From the NCBI RefSeq assembly GCF_002078875.1, contig NW_018364569.1:1-64000 (forward strand): a stretch of DNA of 64,000 nt, written 5' to 3'. The notes beneath the pieces are model-generated. The model searched no databases. It saw only the letters and a list, made by a program, of their open reading frames with translations, and had not been told where the DNA came from. Origin of the DNA: Numida meleagris. Taxonomy: Eukaryota > Chordata > Aves > Galliformes > Numididae. The position numbers and the translations under genes were made by a program. Shown piece by piece: positions 22,758 to 36,290 of the stretch (position 1 is its first letter; every line of letters begins with the position of its first letter).

Positions 22758-25700
22758 AACAGTGAATCTTAATTTTAGGTTTTGCACAATTATGACACTT
22801 CTAACTGAAGATGTAAGGGTACTAATTTGTAATTTAACAGTGACTGAACTTTAATGTTCTTGCTTGCTTTTGCAAAAACGTAATATTAACAGGAAATGTC
22901 ACATTCATTATAAAAGAATTGGAATTCCACATATGCTTCTGGCTGTAAATTAAAAAAAAATGCTGTAGGATCACATATAGAAATAATAAATCAAACATCC
23001 TTGATTACACAACTCCCTAGTGCCTTTTTCACATGCTGCAGGCTCTTTGTTATTCTTCAAAAAGCAGAGATCTTAGAAGGCTCTTTACATAATTACACTT
23101 TCAATTATGACTTTATTAATTTAAATAAATAGTGATATTTGATGTCCAGGGCTGTTCTTCAGTTGCTTGTTAACTCACAGAATATGAGACTTTTGATCTA
23201 TGCCACAGTTTTGCAATCTCTAGAGCTAGGTAGTGGCAGTGAATGAGAGTGACTTCTGTACTACTGCAGGTTTCTTAAAATAAACAATTTAGAAGAATTA
23301 CCCAGAAGAATTAGGGGACTGTTCATGTGTTTAGAAGAGGAAAGGGTGACATCTTCATTAATTCCATTCCATTAATTCCAATCATGAAGGCAAAAGCCTT
23401 AGCTGGTGACTGCAAAATGAGATTTCATATGTTAATAATGTTTTGTTGTAGCCTGAAAATTCACTCTGTGAGTAGACTCAGTTTTCTAGATTCCTTTGAC
23501 TGTAACAAAATTTATTATGGAGAATCAGTTCAACCTGCCTCTTCTGAGTATCCCACACAACTTTTATCACACTGATGTTATCCTGTGATACAATCTGTTG
23601 CTTAATCCATCACAATTTGGACAAGTGGATTTGTTTAAGGAAGCAAGTAGGCAGACAGAAGAAACCAGCTATCAGATTGCATAAGCATGAAACTATTACC
23701 CAGTTATGGGCTGGAAATAATGAAAGTGGCTACACTAAAGTTGATGACGAGCAGTGTAAAATCTGTCATCAGGTGTTTTATGACAACACTTGGTTAAATT
23801 ACTCCATAGTTTGTAAAATAAAGACATGGACAGATGACTCAGTGGGCTGAGTGGGCTACAGTGATAAACTTCAGACCTGCATGATGTGTTATGGACTCCA
23901 GATGCATGACAGCAGGCAGACAGCGCTTCATTCATCTATCTGCAAACAGCAAACCATGCTAGGGGTCTGGCAAGGCAAAACATTTCCTTTTTATGAACCA
24001 TGAGAATCAGAGATAACACAGTTCTTTTTGCCTATCTTTAGTTCTCATCAGTGAAGAGAGATTAATACAGGACATCTCTGATACCTTTCTAGATACAATG
24101 TGAAACAACATTATTTATTGGCTGTGTCTCAGTAAATGTACCAAAGTCTCCTGGCTGTCTGTCTTCAGTTTTTCTGAGAGATCTCACACATTGACATTAG
24201 AGATTACAAAAAAATCAGAACCTGTATGAATATTTTGCAAATTCTTTGAGTCTATAGCTGTCCTGTGTTCCCAAATTTGGTATACTTCTATGCACAAGAA
24301 CTAGAACTGTACCGAACTGGTATTTGTGAGTGTCATCTGTGTGCTACACATTTTGCAGGTGAAGAAGAACTGATGGCTTTCTCCAGTACTGGTACCTTTC
24401 TCCAGAGTGTGGGAACCTGCAAATATACATTTTCATTTTCATCTTGCCTGTCGTGTTTGTTGGCTGTAGGTAAGCTAGTCAGCTACCTTGGATTTGAGAG
24501 CTGATAAGCATGCAGAAAAAATACAGTCAGACTTACTCTGGCTGGCTGGTGACTCATTTAGCATACTGCAGTGATGTGCCCTACCAAAGTAGGAGTACTT
24601 AGATGTTCAGGAAGTTCCAGTAATTACAGGCTGCAGCAGCAGATCTTAGTAGTGGTGACTGAGAGCACATCAAAGCTGTCTGCATGGGGAATATTGAACT
24701 CGGGGCAAAGTCTGCGAGGGCTTGTGTAGCACTTACGGGCAAATCTGAAGGTACCAAAAAGGGTCCTTAAGGCTCCAGTACAAACATTCTTGCTAAGAAT
24801 TTTACACCTTCTAACAGCTTGAATAATTTCTTTCTAATAGCTAAGGATTAGCACCAAATTCATCATTCTGTGTCCCAGAATGGGGTACTGAGTTTGACCT
24901 TGTCTTCTTTACAGTAAATACATCAAAAACAGTAGATTAAAAATTAATAGTATTTTTCCCCATCACAAAACATCTTAACCATGCAAGGTGTCATTCTGTA
25001 CATGCTGTTATCCTGAGAGAATAATGTAACAAGTGTCATATGAATTATGCAGTCTAGTGTAAGCGTCTCCATTGGAAAGAGAGAGATGCAGTCACTCTCC
25101 ACAATTCCCTAGTGTGTCTGCTGGGCAGGCCTGGTCTCTGTCATCATTCAACATTAAAATGTTAACACACTCCTAAACAGAGTACTTGCAAATGTCTATA
25201 CAGAGAACAAGAGCTCCTTTTGGGACAGATTTTTCTTCTGTACCAGTTCACATCCTGACTCCTTTCCTGCAGCATGCTGAGCCATTAGCCTGTAGACTTG
25301 TGGCAGGATAGGTGCGCAGGCAAATAGTGAATGATGATAAGAACATCTAGTCCATCAAACAGAAGTAAATTTGAGTTTTAGGTTACAATTACAAATAACC
25401 GGCATGCAGAAGAATAGGTCTTACAAGCTCTTACTTGCTAAATAAAGCATTGTTATAAATCCTATTAGACTGACAGTCATGCCTTGCTGGAGACTGAAAG
25501 AAGCTAAATGCAGTTATAATGGGACCTGAGAAGTCTCACTTTCTAGTATCTTTTATTACATGCTGAAATAGCTTGTATTAAACTAAACAATGAGGGACTT
25601 AATTACCTCAAAGCCTGTTGATTCATTATGAGATACTAGTGTATTAATATGGTATTTGGCAGCTGACTCATCTCAGGACTCAGCTGGTGCCATACATAGC

Positions 25701-28700
25701 ATAACGCTGGGATTGAGATGCAGCATAAATCATGCAGCTCTGAATCTCTAGGAAAAATACATTCACTATTGTAAATAAAAATGAGTTGCATAGAGAAATA
25801 ATATCAAACCAAGCATCAGTTTCCTATTCACACATAATAAAAATGCATACGCAATTATGTTTTCTGTTATTGCTCAGAAATTTCCTTGCTATTTTTGTAT
25901 CAGGATTTCTTTCTCACCTTGTTACCCCTCATAAATAAAACAGCTGTGTAGGCACGTAGTTTTCACTTAATAAATTAGCACTTAGCCCCTAATATTGTAT
26001 CAGCTGCTGTTATAGTTAGGCCCGGGAGAAAAGAGTACAGCTGTTGTTCTTATCTATTATTGTGTCATTTTCTTTGTATTAAAATGAAAAATAAAATACA
26101 GTTGTGGAATATTGCCCTGTAGCAGAAACTGGTAGAGTCGAAAGGGCTCAATGCAGACTGACCTTCTTACCTGCTGTGCTTTGACATTTCACCACATATG
26201 TCATTACTTAACACTTACTACGATTTAAAATGTGTCTAGAGTGTATCTATCTCATGCACTGCTTGAGACTAAATGCATGTGAAACCAATGAAAGGATCCC
26301 AGAACAATAGGTAGTTCATTTTATCTTTAGTTCTTAGGCTGTGAACTATACATCAGTCTTACATGTTTCTTACAAGAAGAGATAAAAGAACAGATGAATC
26401 ATTTTGCACTAACTCTGGATGAATGCAGTGTAAGAAAGCCTGAATTCCAGGCTTTGCTTGCTGCAGCTGTTTTCATATTAGCTGTAGACTTGGGCTGGTA
26501 TTGCAGCTTGAGATCCCTGGCTGTCTTCTGTGCCTTCATACTGGATCTCAGCCTGGTGCCAAGCTTCTGTGAGCTCCAGGATGGGGTGTGCAGGAGATGA
26601 GGGAGAGCAAGGGAGGGGACCTGGCTTACAATGCTTCTGGCCCCACAGGCAGTATGTGCATAGCTGCACTGATCTGAGTGACAGACTGTACGCAGGTGTG
26701 GCTATTAATCAGTATCCTTTAGGGTCTCTGCAAGACAAGGAAGCAATATCTACCCCTGCATTTTGGATAGTAAGCATGGTGGTGCTGATTTCTGTGTACT
26801 GTGCCTGCAGCCTCCTGTAACACAAATGCAGAGCAAATTGATTAGAATTACCAATATTATAGACAACAGCTTGGTAGACTATCACAAATTAATAATTTAT
26901 CATCATCTGTATTAATTTCTTCAACTGCCTATAACCTCTCATATCAGTTATTTTGTTGATGGCAAAATCACATGGAAAATTAAGGGAAAATTGTACTGTG
27001 CAAAGTATATCCTCCTTCCCTGTTTTAAGGTGACATACATTTTCTGCTGAGACTCTAATGACTCATTAACAGACTGAGTGGTGCACTGATGGTGAGATCC
27101 AACATATTCATAATGCATGAAGTTGTCAAATTCCTCCCTAAATCAGGCTATTTCTGGAAAAATATTAATCATTGTTTAAAATAGATACTCCTACATTAAA
27201 AAGATTTGACAAATCTAGCTTTGAAGGGGTTTGGTGACTTCCCAAATTGGTGTAAGAACATTTATCATTTCTCTATTTATTCTTTGAAGATATTTAGAAA
27301 AGAAAAAATATTCTCTTGGACCAACTGCTGGAAAAGACAAGATTTTGGACGCATGAGAGTGTCCTCTTCATCAAAGGGCAATTTTGAAGTTATGTACTAT
27401 TTTTTTTTTTAAGAAAGATTATCAGTTATTTCTCCCTGTACAAAGAAAAAAAAAGATGATAAAATTCTGCTCCATGAGCATCAAAGGAAATTTAAATCAG
27501 TTAATAGGAAATAACAAATGTATAACAGAGAACTGAAACGACAGAAGCACACAGTGACTCTGTACATCTCCCTCTCTTGGAGGTCTTTAACAAATAGGTT
27601 AGCCAAACATATAGCCCATCTATCCAACACAGCTTAAGTGTTTTTAATCTTTTGAACTAATATCTGCTACATGCTGATTTCTGAGACTTTAACCACTGTC
27701 TGTTGACAAAAAATGAAGTTTAAGCTGCAGTCCAGACCAAAGAGATCATTCTTCTACATACATTCAGATGCCAGAAATCTTTCCCTTTGCTCTAAGCTGT
27801 CATGTGGAGATATGTTCTTTTGTTTTTAACATAGATATGATTATTTAAAATTAACTAAAAAATAAGTCATTTTTTTTTCTTCCCTTAGCAATAGAGGAGG
27901 GGAGAAAGAAAGAATTGGGTAGCTCTCTTTAGAAAAAAGGGAAAATTCTAGATTGCTTTTGGAATATAAGATCCTTTCATCTCCTCACAATTTGTGGATC
28001 CTTCTTAACATTATTCAGCGAAGCAGAAAACAGATAATTTCTAAATAATTCTCAGATCTGCCCCACACATGCAGCTACACTTGTATGATTCAACCTGTTT
28101 GTACATACCATTGATTATACAGTTTTTCAGGTTAGTCATAAGCTTTGAAATAGCTGCATATGGTCAAGCAGCAAGTATGCGGGGACTTCAGTGTCACTTC
28201 AGCACATGTAGATATGACCTAAGATTCTTTGGAAAATTTGTAATGCCATAATCTACATACTACAACTGGAGCACTGTTAAATTATTTAAAATAGTTGCCA
28301 TAAAAAAAACCCCAAAACTTTCATAATTATGTGACAGAATCAAATCCATCAAAGTGCTGGTAAGTGTTCTCCCAGAGTGTGCTTGTTCTCAGGTAAAAGC
28401 CAGTACATTGCAAAGGACGGAACAAACAGACTTGTACTATGAACTTTCCAGGATTAAAAAACCAGCAAAACACTAACAAGAAATAAAATGCATCTGACAT
28501 CCTGGGAAGGGGAAAATCAAGCCTTTACCTAAACGGAAGCAGTACGGAAAATTCAGTAGAAAATAGTGGAAGAAAATCCGAATTAAGAGTCAAAAAGTAA
28601 GCCTGCTTTATTTTGTTTCACAGATTGATTTCTTCTTTGCTCTCTGGGGTACAGTGAAATGCCTGAAGGGATCTCTGCTATTGCTTGCAGAACAGCTTCT

Positions 28701-29292
28701 CCATTACTTCAAGACTCTACTCAGCAATTTCATTTTCTTATTTTAAAATCACAGGATGTGTGTATTTCACTCTGCAGAAATCCTGACTGATTACAAAAAG
28801 CAATCCCCAGTTACTGCAGAAAAAACCTTAACCAAACAAAAGAAAAACACAATAACGATTCAGAAACAAACACAGTAAAACCGCAATGAAATATATATGT
28901 AAAAGGAAAAAGAAAACAAATCAGAAACAAACAAAAAATCTCACCAAACCAACACTATTTTTCTGCTCACAGGGAAACTCTTGGAAACTCCTGCCCCTCT
29001 CCTGTCTTTATCAGGACAGTTTGCACTGAAGCCCAGGACCTATGACTGTGTGTCATGATTACAGAACTCAGAAATATCATGGAGAAAGAGCCTTCAAAAA
29101 TCTTCATTTGAGGTCACTGAAGCACTTTACTTGTTCCTCTGCTGAAAGCAACACAGCAGAATTTGATATGTGGTTAAGGCACAAACAAACACTAAATGCC
29201 CCTAGCTAAATAAAGCATTGTAACTTAAACTCTAAGCTTCACTTTAGATCAGCAGGTACCCAGTATGTCACAGAAATTTGGAGCAGAATCTT
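22758..29292. other. Long gene-free stretch
   Basis: 6.5 kb of AT-rich DNA. The frames at 23327-23575, 23575-23850, 24265-24504 and 26394-26820 are 68-96 codons without recognised domains or a convincing splice structure. There are T runs near 27403 and 27870 and an A run near 28302. No transposon was recognised. Confidence 0.45.
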
Positions 29293-29977
29293 CAAGATAC
29301 AGATGGAACTGAACTTGGTGAGGGATGTGAAAAATAACAAGAGTTTTATAGGTACATTGAACAGGCAAAGGAGAGTATTACCTCCTTTGATAAAAGTGAG
29401 AACTGGCCTCCTCAGACATGGAGAAGGCAGAAGTACTTAATGAGTTCTTTGCCTTGAACTTCATTGTCAGTCATGCTTCCCACACCTCTCACATTCCTGA
29501 ACCTCTAGGAAGGGGAGCAGAATCCCTCCCACCATAAGAGCAGAACAAGTCAGAGGCAGCCTCTTGAGGCAGATATGAGAAAAGGAGGTTATAGTCCTCC
29601 TCTTTTCTGCCATTGTGAGGCCCCATATGGAGCATTGCATCCAGACCAGGATCCAGGGAGATCTCATCACGGCCTTCCAGTATCTGGAGGAGTCTATGAA
29701 AAGGAGGGAGACCAACTTTTTACATGATCTGATAGTGATAGGACAAGGGTGGCTGGCTTTAAACTAGAGGAGAGGAGATTTAAGTTAGATGTTAGGTGGA
29801 AGTACCAGAAGATGTTGCCCAGAGAAGCTGTGGATGCCCATCCCTGGAGATGTTCAAAGCCAGATTGGATGGGAACCTGGGCAGCCTGATCTAGTGGGTG
29901 GCAACCCTCCCCACAGGAGGGGGGGGTTGGAACTGGGTGGTCTTTAAGGTGTCTTCCAGTCCATGATTCCCTGATTC
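29293..29977 (+). mobile_element. CR1 with two internal deletions
   Basis: The first part matches the N-terminal side of the RT domain: translation shows ELNLVRDVKNN-like sequence near 29305-29335, then the KAEVLNEFFAL-like region near 29425-29460, resembling 63602-63905. At about 29575 it jumps to the later LY-ALVRPHLE region (29585-29640), and at about 29645 it jumps again to the GDLITAFQYL region. The 3' end runs from FKLE to ATGATTCCCTGATTC at 29963-29977. All parts are plus strand and colinear, so they fit one element that lost internal pieces. Confidence 0.8.
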
Positions 29978-30030
29978 GTTCCAGCTGCAGTGTAGAGCAT
30001 GTTATGTGAGCCCTCACTTGGGTGAGAGCG

Positions 30031-30167
30031 TGTTAGCGGTCCAGGCAAGACACCGCAGGCACAAGCCATCCTTCACTGAGGAAACTTTCTCTCAATCTGG
30101 TCATATGCAAATCAAATTCTGTGAAATAAAGCCAGCGGTATCACTGCCGATTTTTCATTGTCTAACA
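30031..30167 (+). other. Small LTR-like segment (tentative)
   Basis: 137 bases bounded by perfect 6-base inverted ends TGTTAG and CTAACA. Inside are an octamer-type ATGCAAAT (30106-30113) and an AATAAA signal at 30124-30129, about 40 bases before the right end, a spacing seen in short retroviral LTRs. No clear target duplication is visible and the length is small, so this could be chance. Confidence 0.3.
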
Positions 30168-32249
30168 GCATCCCCATAATAAGACAGGATTCACAGACAG
30201 AACTGAACACACTGATCATAAAGGATGGCATACTTTTTATAAATTTTTCCAATGAGAATCAAAAGAATATCCTACTTTCAATGCCAGAGTCAATTAAATA
30301 CTAGTTTCATGTCATATACACCCCAATCACCCCCAATTATAACCTGATTACACCAGTTAGTATGGTACCGCATCATTTATGACTGATTACAAAACTGATA
30401 CACAACTCAGCCACGTATTGTACATGTAAACTCAGTGTGTGTTCAGCTTTCTGGTGCCCCATTCCCATGTGTATAAACTGGTTTTATATATACCTATTCC
30501 AGTTCTTTCTTTGATGGATGATGGATAGCACTACTGCTCTGGACTTTTATTGGTCCTGAAGCTCACTCCTCTGAGCCACTGAATGTTAGGAAAAATTGTA
30601 AACTCAGGGGGTAGCCACCTGGAGATAGAGGTGCCAACTTTCTGCTTGCAGATGAGGATCAAACTGGGTGGGGAGAGATAGGATGGTCTATGTTATACAG
30701 TGGGGAGATGTGTTGGCTGTGCATATATTCTTCCATATACCCTTGCCAAAGAGAAGGCATTCAGTCCTGTTGTTTTATCAGTCTAAGCCAGATGAAAACT
30801 CCGGTTCAAGCCACAGAATGAAATTTCATCCCTGTAGAGAACAAAATTTAACTCCCCAACATTTTACAATACCTGTAGGTTACGAATCTACTTTGCATAT
30901 TTTGAATAGCAACATGGCAGTTAGTGGTTTATTGTTGTTTCAGGTCATAAAGCATAATTTAAAAACACAATTTTATTAAGAATATTGAAACTCAACATAT
31001 TTTCCACCAGGGAAAGAGTAGATTTTAATTTCAATAACCTATTAATGCTATCTGATGTTCCTTAGTTATTGGCCTGTGATTGCAATCTCTCAAAGCAAAT
31101 TTATTTGCTTATGTGAGATTTATTGTAATTTTACCTTTTATGAGACAAAACACAGTTATATCAAAGGCTATTAGGAATTCTCTTTTGCCACGCTGCAGAC
31201 TCAGAGAATTTTACACTCTTCTGCAGTACTGCTGGAACAATACTCCAGAGAAGCATGAGGTGGCGTGGAGTCAATCACACTAATTGTTTCCACATTTTGC
31301 TAAGCCACTGCTATCTTCACTTGCAATTAACATGACATCTGGCAAACCACTGAGCTGGAACATTGATTATTCTAATGCTGCTCATTAGTAATCATTAATA
31401 ACAAATGAATAATTCAACCGATTATCAATTAACCTCTGACTAAGGTTTTCAACACTATTTTTCCTCTGTACAGACTCACAGCATGTACTGTTTAACTTGC
31501 TCTGATGTTCACTTCATCTCCCTTAGAAAATCAAATTGTTTTTCATTTTACTCTGAAGCAATATGTGTATCCTGTGTTTCAAGAGTGCAACAGTCAGTGT
31601 GCTCTATTCATTGAAACTACATTTGTATTCTGTTTATGTAAAACCATTGTGCATTTTCTCAACCCTACCTTCTCATATAAAGATATAAGGACTGTAATTG
31701 TGTAGGTAGGTATAGGTGCGTAGACTAGAAACTGCAGGCAGGGTATCTAATAACATGCCACCAGTTACACATCATCATCAAAATATTGTCTCCCAGAGCG
31801 AATGAAGATCAGAAAGGAATATTTATTTCTTACTTGTAACACCTTTCCTGGGAAACTCTGTTGGAACTCTAGAAAGGCTTTTGCCTTGGAGTGTAACTTA
31901 ATCAAAAACACATTGCTTAAGAAAATAACTCAGCTTCCTACAATTTCCTGCTATCACACATGTATAACAATTAAGACTATAGAAACATCATGGTGGTACA
32001 AACTGCTTATTTTCCCACTATTTTCACACCTAGAACACCTAAGAAATATTAAGCATACTCATGAAATTAATAACATATGCAGGACTACAAGCTTTAATTT
32101 CTAAAAAAAAAAAGTAGAATCATGCTAAACCATGAAGCATTCCACAAGTTTATAAACATCTGATGTCTGAAGTTCTTTCATGTTCTGTAAAAATTCTTAT
32201 TGGTTAAATATAAATATCTGTGCCTATTTGGCCTGAGTACTTAGAGGTG

Positions 32250-32330
32250 GAAGGGAGAATGAGAGGGAGAGGGAGAAGGAGAGGGAGAGGGTATTTTTTT
32301 CTTTCCTTCCTTACCCTCTCCCTCCCTGGG
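32250..32330. repeat. Purine tract with opposing pyrimidine tract
   Basis: (GGGAGA)n-type purine tract at about 32250-32291 followed by T-rich and CCCTCTCC-type pyrimidine sequence. A 13-base perfect inverted repeat pairs 32281-32293 (GAGGGAGAGGGTA) with 32312-32324. Confidence 0.85.
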
Positions 32331-33710
32331 TGGGAGATTGCATGCTCAGAAATCCCCTATTACTAAACGTAGCTGGACTATCTTTTTTTTTTTTTTTAAT
32401 TGTTAGAATTCTCCTACATCTCTAATTTAAAACACGAGTCAATCCTACTTATGTAAAAATGCTTTTTCTTTAGAAGTCCTTATTGTGTAATCTACATGGG
32501 GTGTTTTACGCTGTGGAATTTTGATGAAGAATCTTCTAAACCTAGTGCTAGCATCTGATTAACCACTTTTTTAAATGGAACTATTGATTAGTTCTGTAAA
32601 TGAGACCATGGGTCTGGACAAATATTGATGGCTATGCTGGTGCAAGACACTCTTTGATCTTTTAATGATCAAATGACAGAAACAAGTACATCTAAAGAAC
32701 AGTTAGTCCCATACTAAGGGAGGTATCTAATGAGTCAAATGAGGTCACACGAGTCGTTCCTTAAAGATTTTTTTCCTTCATTCTGAAGGAATTCTAAGAC
32801 AGAACTCTAAGAAAGAAATGTAAAGTTAGCTGATGCTGATATGCAACTGGATAAGAATGTCCCTAATTGAGGACATAGAAAATAATTTCTAGTATCTCGT
32901 TTTAACAGATGAAGTTCAGTGGACCAGGTTGTCCAAATGCTATTATATCTGAATAGAAACAACAGTGAACCATTTTAAAATAATGGAAATGTCTATAGAG
33001 CTTGAGAAGTACCAGGTCTGGCACACTGGTTTTATTCATGTCTCTTCTTCTACTCAGCCAGCTTGTAGACATTTTGATTCATTGCTTTCTGTAAACTTCA
33101 GTACTTCAATCTTTTGTTGTCACCCCAGGAATTCAACTCAGATTGCCTTCAGTTACATGTTTAATGTGAAGGACTTAACAGGATGCCATGCATCATTACA
33201 ATGACATGAAATCCTCCAGAAATGTAAAGTGATGTGTTTTGCTTGCAGACATGGTTAAAGAGACTATAACTGTCAGATGAAATACATATACACTAAAAAG
33301 GGAAGATAGGAGCAGCCATCCTGCCTGTCTTTCTAAATGCTGTTTAAACAGAAAAAAAAATCGGTGGTCTAAGGAAGGCAATTTAGTTATTTCATCACAA
33401 TTATGAGTAATAGGTTGGGTGGCTAAAGGCTTGTATTGAGGCAGCACTGAGAACATGTTGATGGAGGGTGATGAAGGGCAGCATTTCTCTTTCTCTTTTC
33501 TTTACCTCTTTTTTTTTTCCTCTCTCTCTCATATGCACATACCTATATTTTCCCTTTTCCCTCCCATTCCTCTGTGTAGCTCAGCTTAGGAGAGAAATTT
33601 CTTCCTGGGCTTTTGCTCCTATGTTATACTTAATGGGCAGCTATGGTTAAAAAAAAAAAAAAAGAAAGAAAAAAAGGAGAATTAGTATAGCTCACATCAA
33701 TGTAGAACTA

Positions 33711-33744
33711 TGACATCTGGGTTGAAGCAAGAACCCAGATGTCA
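33711..33744. repeat. Perfect 13-bp inverted repeat (hairpin)
   Basis: The arm TGACATCTGGGTT (33711-33723) is perfectly complementary to AACCCAGATGTCA (33732-33744) across an 8-base loop. Confidence 0.95.
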
Positions 33745-35784
33745 ATGTACTGGACTCACCAATAAGAATAGTAAACAGAACTTCCTGACAGAAGTTAACG
33801 TTTTGACTTTTAGCTGAAGCAAAAGTAAAGTAAATTAAAGTAAACTTCCATCCTATGACTCAAGGTTAAGAGCAAAATGACTGGTACTCCTGAACGTCTA
33901 TGCAGTTGTTGGATGCAAGATACTCATGACACGCCTGGACAAGAAACAATTATCTTGTGAGCTGATTTTGAATAAAGATAATGCTCAGGAGTGTAATATC
34001 AAAGTCCTATGAGAATATCCTTCTAAAAACACTGGTACTAAGATTTATTATATGTATAATTTACAATCTAATTAAATAATCCTTCCACAAACTGCTGTAA
34101 AAGTCCAAGGTGGCATTTGGAGCCTGTGGTGGCCCATTGTGCTGCCTCTGTAAAAGCATAAGAATTTCTGAAAGGATTTAGGGGAATATAAAGGAGAATT
34201 ATACCTTACTTAGTGGTTCTTCAGCTTCTGTGGCCAGATATTTACTTCCAGCGTAGATGGGAAAGAGGCCCAAACATATGTGTCCCAGACTGGAGAAAGA
34301 TGTTGAAACTTCTCCTCTGATCTCACTAACAGTACAACTGAACTGAGAGAATCTGCTTGAAGAATAGAAGAAAATTCACATTTAGCATTTGCTTTTCTAC
34401 TTTCTACTTTTTGGTAGGCTTGACTTATTTTATCTTCAGGGGTTATACCATAAATCAGGATTTAAAATCCACCCTATAAATTAAGTTCAGTATACCTTGG
34501 CCTGTTTACCTTCAAAAGGGCAATTAGTGTTATGTTTAATGCCTTCTAAGATGGTTGGCAGACATAAATTTTCTTATTATAATGCTTTACATCAGCAGTG
34601 AAAGACAGAATGTTTAAAGGATTTTTTCCACATATTTTTGTTCTTTTTGTTTGTTTTGTTTTCAATAGCAATAACCTTAGGATTAAGTAAGCTGTGTTCT
34701 CCACCGTGCCAGAATTTGAACTTTGTACAACTGTTTCGTACAACATATTACCACTGTTACAATTCTGCATCTGTTCATTGCACTCACATGAGCACAGATT
34801 GACTGCATGACATATTTTCGTTCTTCTGGACTATGCCAAGGGGAGTTCACATGTTCAGGAGTTTTCATGTCCGTATATTTAGGGGTTATGAAGAGTGTTT
34901 TGTTAAAAGAAAATAGAATAAAAGTTGCATTTTTTCAGAACTCTTCACAGAACAATGTAGTCATATTCAAAAAAAATTACATTGTTAATGTTATAAAGGC
35001 ACACATTGTGGACAGTGGTTTTAGTCTTAGAAGAGCAATGTAAAGGAATGTTGTGTGATAGGAAATTTAAATTCCATTAGAGCTTTTCATAATCATGACT
35101 TAGGTGGTTGAAGAAATTTAAAATTACAGTCCTTACATGGTTGTATTTGGAAGAAACAACCTTAGGTAGTTCTTACGCTCTTTTATCTAGTGCCTCCTTT
35201 AACAAGTAAATTTATTACTTGGACTTAATAGAATAGCTCTACAGACAGCTAAGCAAATGGAAGAATATCTAATCTGCAACGTGGATCTGGTGGCTAGTAT
35301 TTAAATTCTTCTCTTTCTTTTGTTGTTTTATTCTCTCTACACCATAACTTTCGGAGTGGGTTAAGTTCTATCATTTATAACATTTAAATTACACACATTT
35401 CTTATTATGAAACTGATCTGACAAATATAATTTATTTCAGCAGACCTGGACGTATGGTCACAAGTGCCCTGCAGCACAGAGTGTGTGCTATTCTTAGTAC
35501 TCATTGACACAGTAATGGCACTCAGGCAGTGCATCATTGTACTGTGTTGGGAACTTACTTTGATGTACATCAACTTCATATATCATGTTTGTTATGACTG
35601 TTCCTGGGCCTTGCCTGATCTCAGTTCTGTAGCTTTGTATAATGAAGCTGCAGGGGAAAGGCAGGTCTTCCTGCCCTAGGTAGAAGACTGTACTGTTTCC
35701 TTGCCATAGCATCTTCTTACTCATGAATAAAATGAGAACAGCTGATGATGTTCCCCTTCAGGCTTCTAAACTACAAAAATAAAA

Positions 35785-36290
35785 GAATCATAGAATGGCT
35801 TGGGTTTTAAAGGACCTTAATGCTCATGCAGTCCCAACTCCCTGCCATGGATAGGGCTGCCCCCCACCAGCTCAGACTGCCCAGGGCCCCATCCAATCTG
35901 GCCTTGAACGTTTCCGGGAATGGGGTATCCACAGCTTCTTTGGGCAGCCTGTTCCTGTGCTTCGCCACCCACTGAGTAAAGACTTTCGTCCTAACGTATA
36001 GCCTAAATCTTTCCTCTTTTAGTTTAAGATTACTCCCGCTTGTTCTATCACTATCAGATCATGTGGTAAGTTGGTCTCCCTCCTGCTTATAAGCTCCCGA
36101 GGAGATCTTATAAACATGACCTGGAAGGTCATGATGCAATCTCTCCAGAGCCTTCTCTTCTCCGAGCTAAACAAGCCCAACTCTGACAGCCTTTCTCCAT
36201 AAGAGATGTGCTCCAGCCCAACAATCATCTTCATAGTCTTCCTCTGGACCTGCTCCAACAGCTCCACATCTTGCTTGTGTTGGAGGCCTC
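35785..36290 (-). mobile_element. CR1 3' fragment, minus strand
   Basis: CR1 reading leftwards. The minus strand encodes VELLEQVQRKTMKMIVGLEH (near 36260-36205), then SYGERLSELGLFSSEKRRL. Frameshifts precede the FRL and WN region. The 3' end at 35785 is GAATCATAGAATGG. The 5' truncation lies near the CTTGTGTTGGAGG motif at 36275-36287. Confidence 0.92.

Larger units (their letters stand above)
30168..35784. other. Gene-free stretch
   Basis: 5.6 kb of AT-rich DNA with homopolymer tracts (T at 32384-32398, A at 33648-33663), a polypyrimidine stretch at 33480-33530 and two hairpins listed separately. The open frames are below about 105 codons and unrecognised. Confidence 0.45.

Noticed and set aside
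26394..26820. Overlapping 68- and 96-codon frames with a hydrophobic end
   Set aside because: Two frames overlap, neither has splice, promoter or family support; the hydrophobic end alone is not evidence of a gene.
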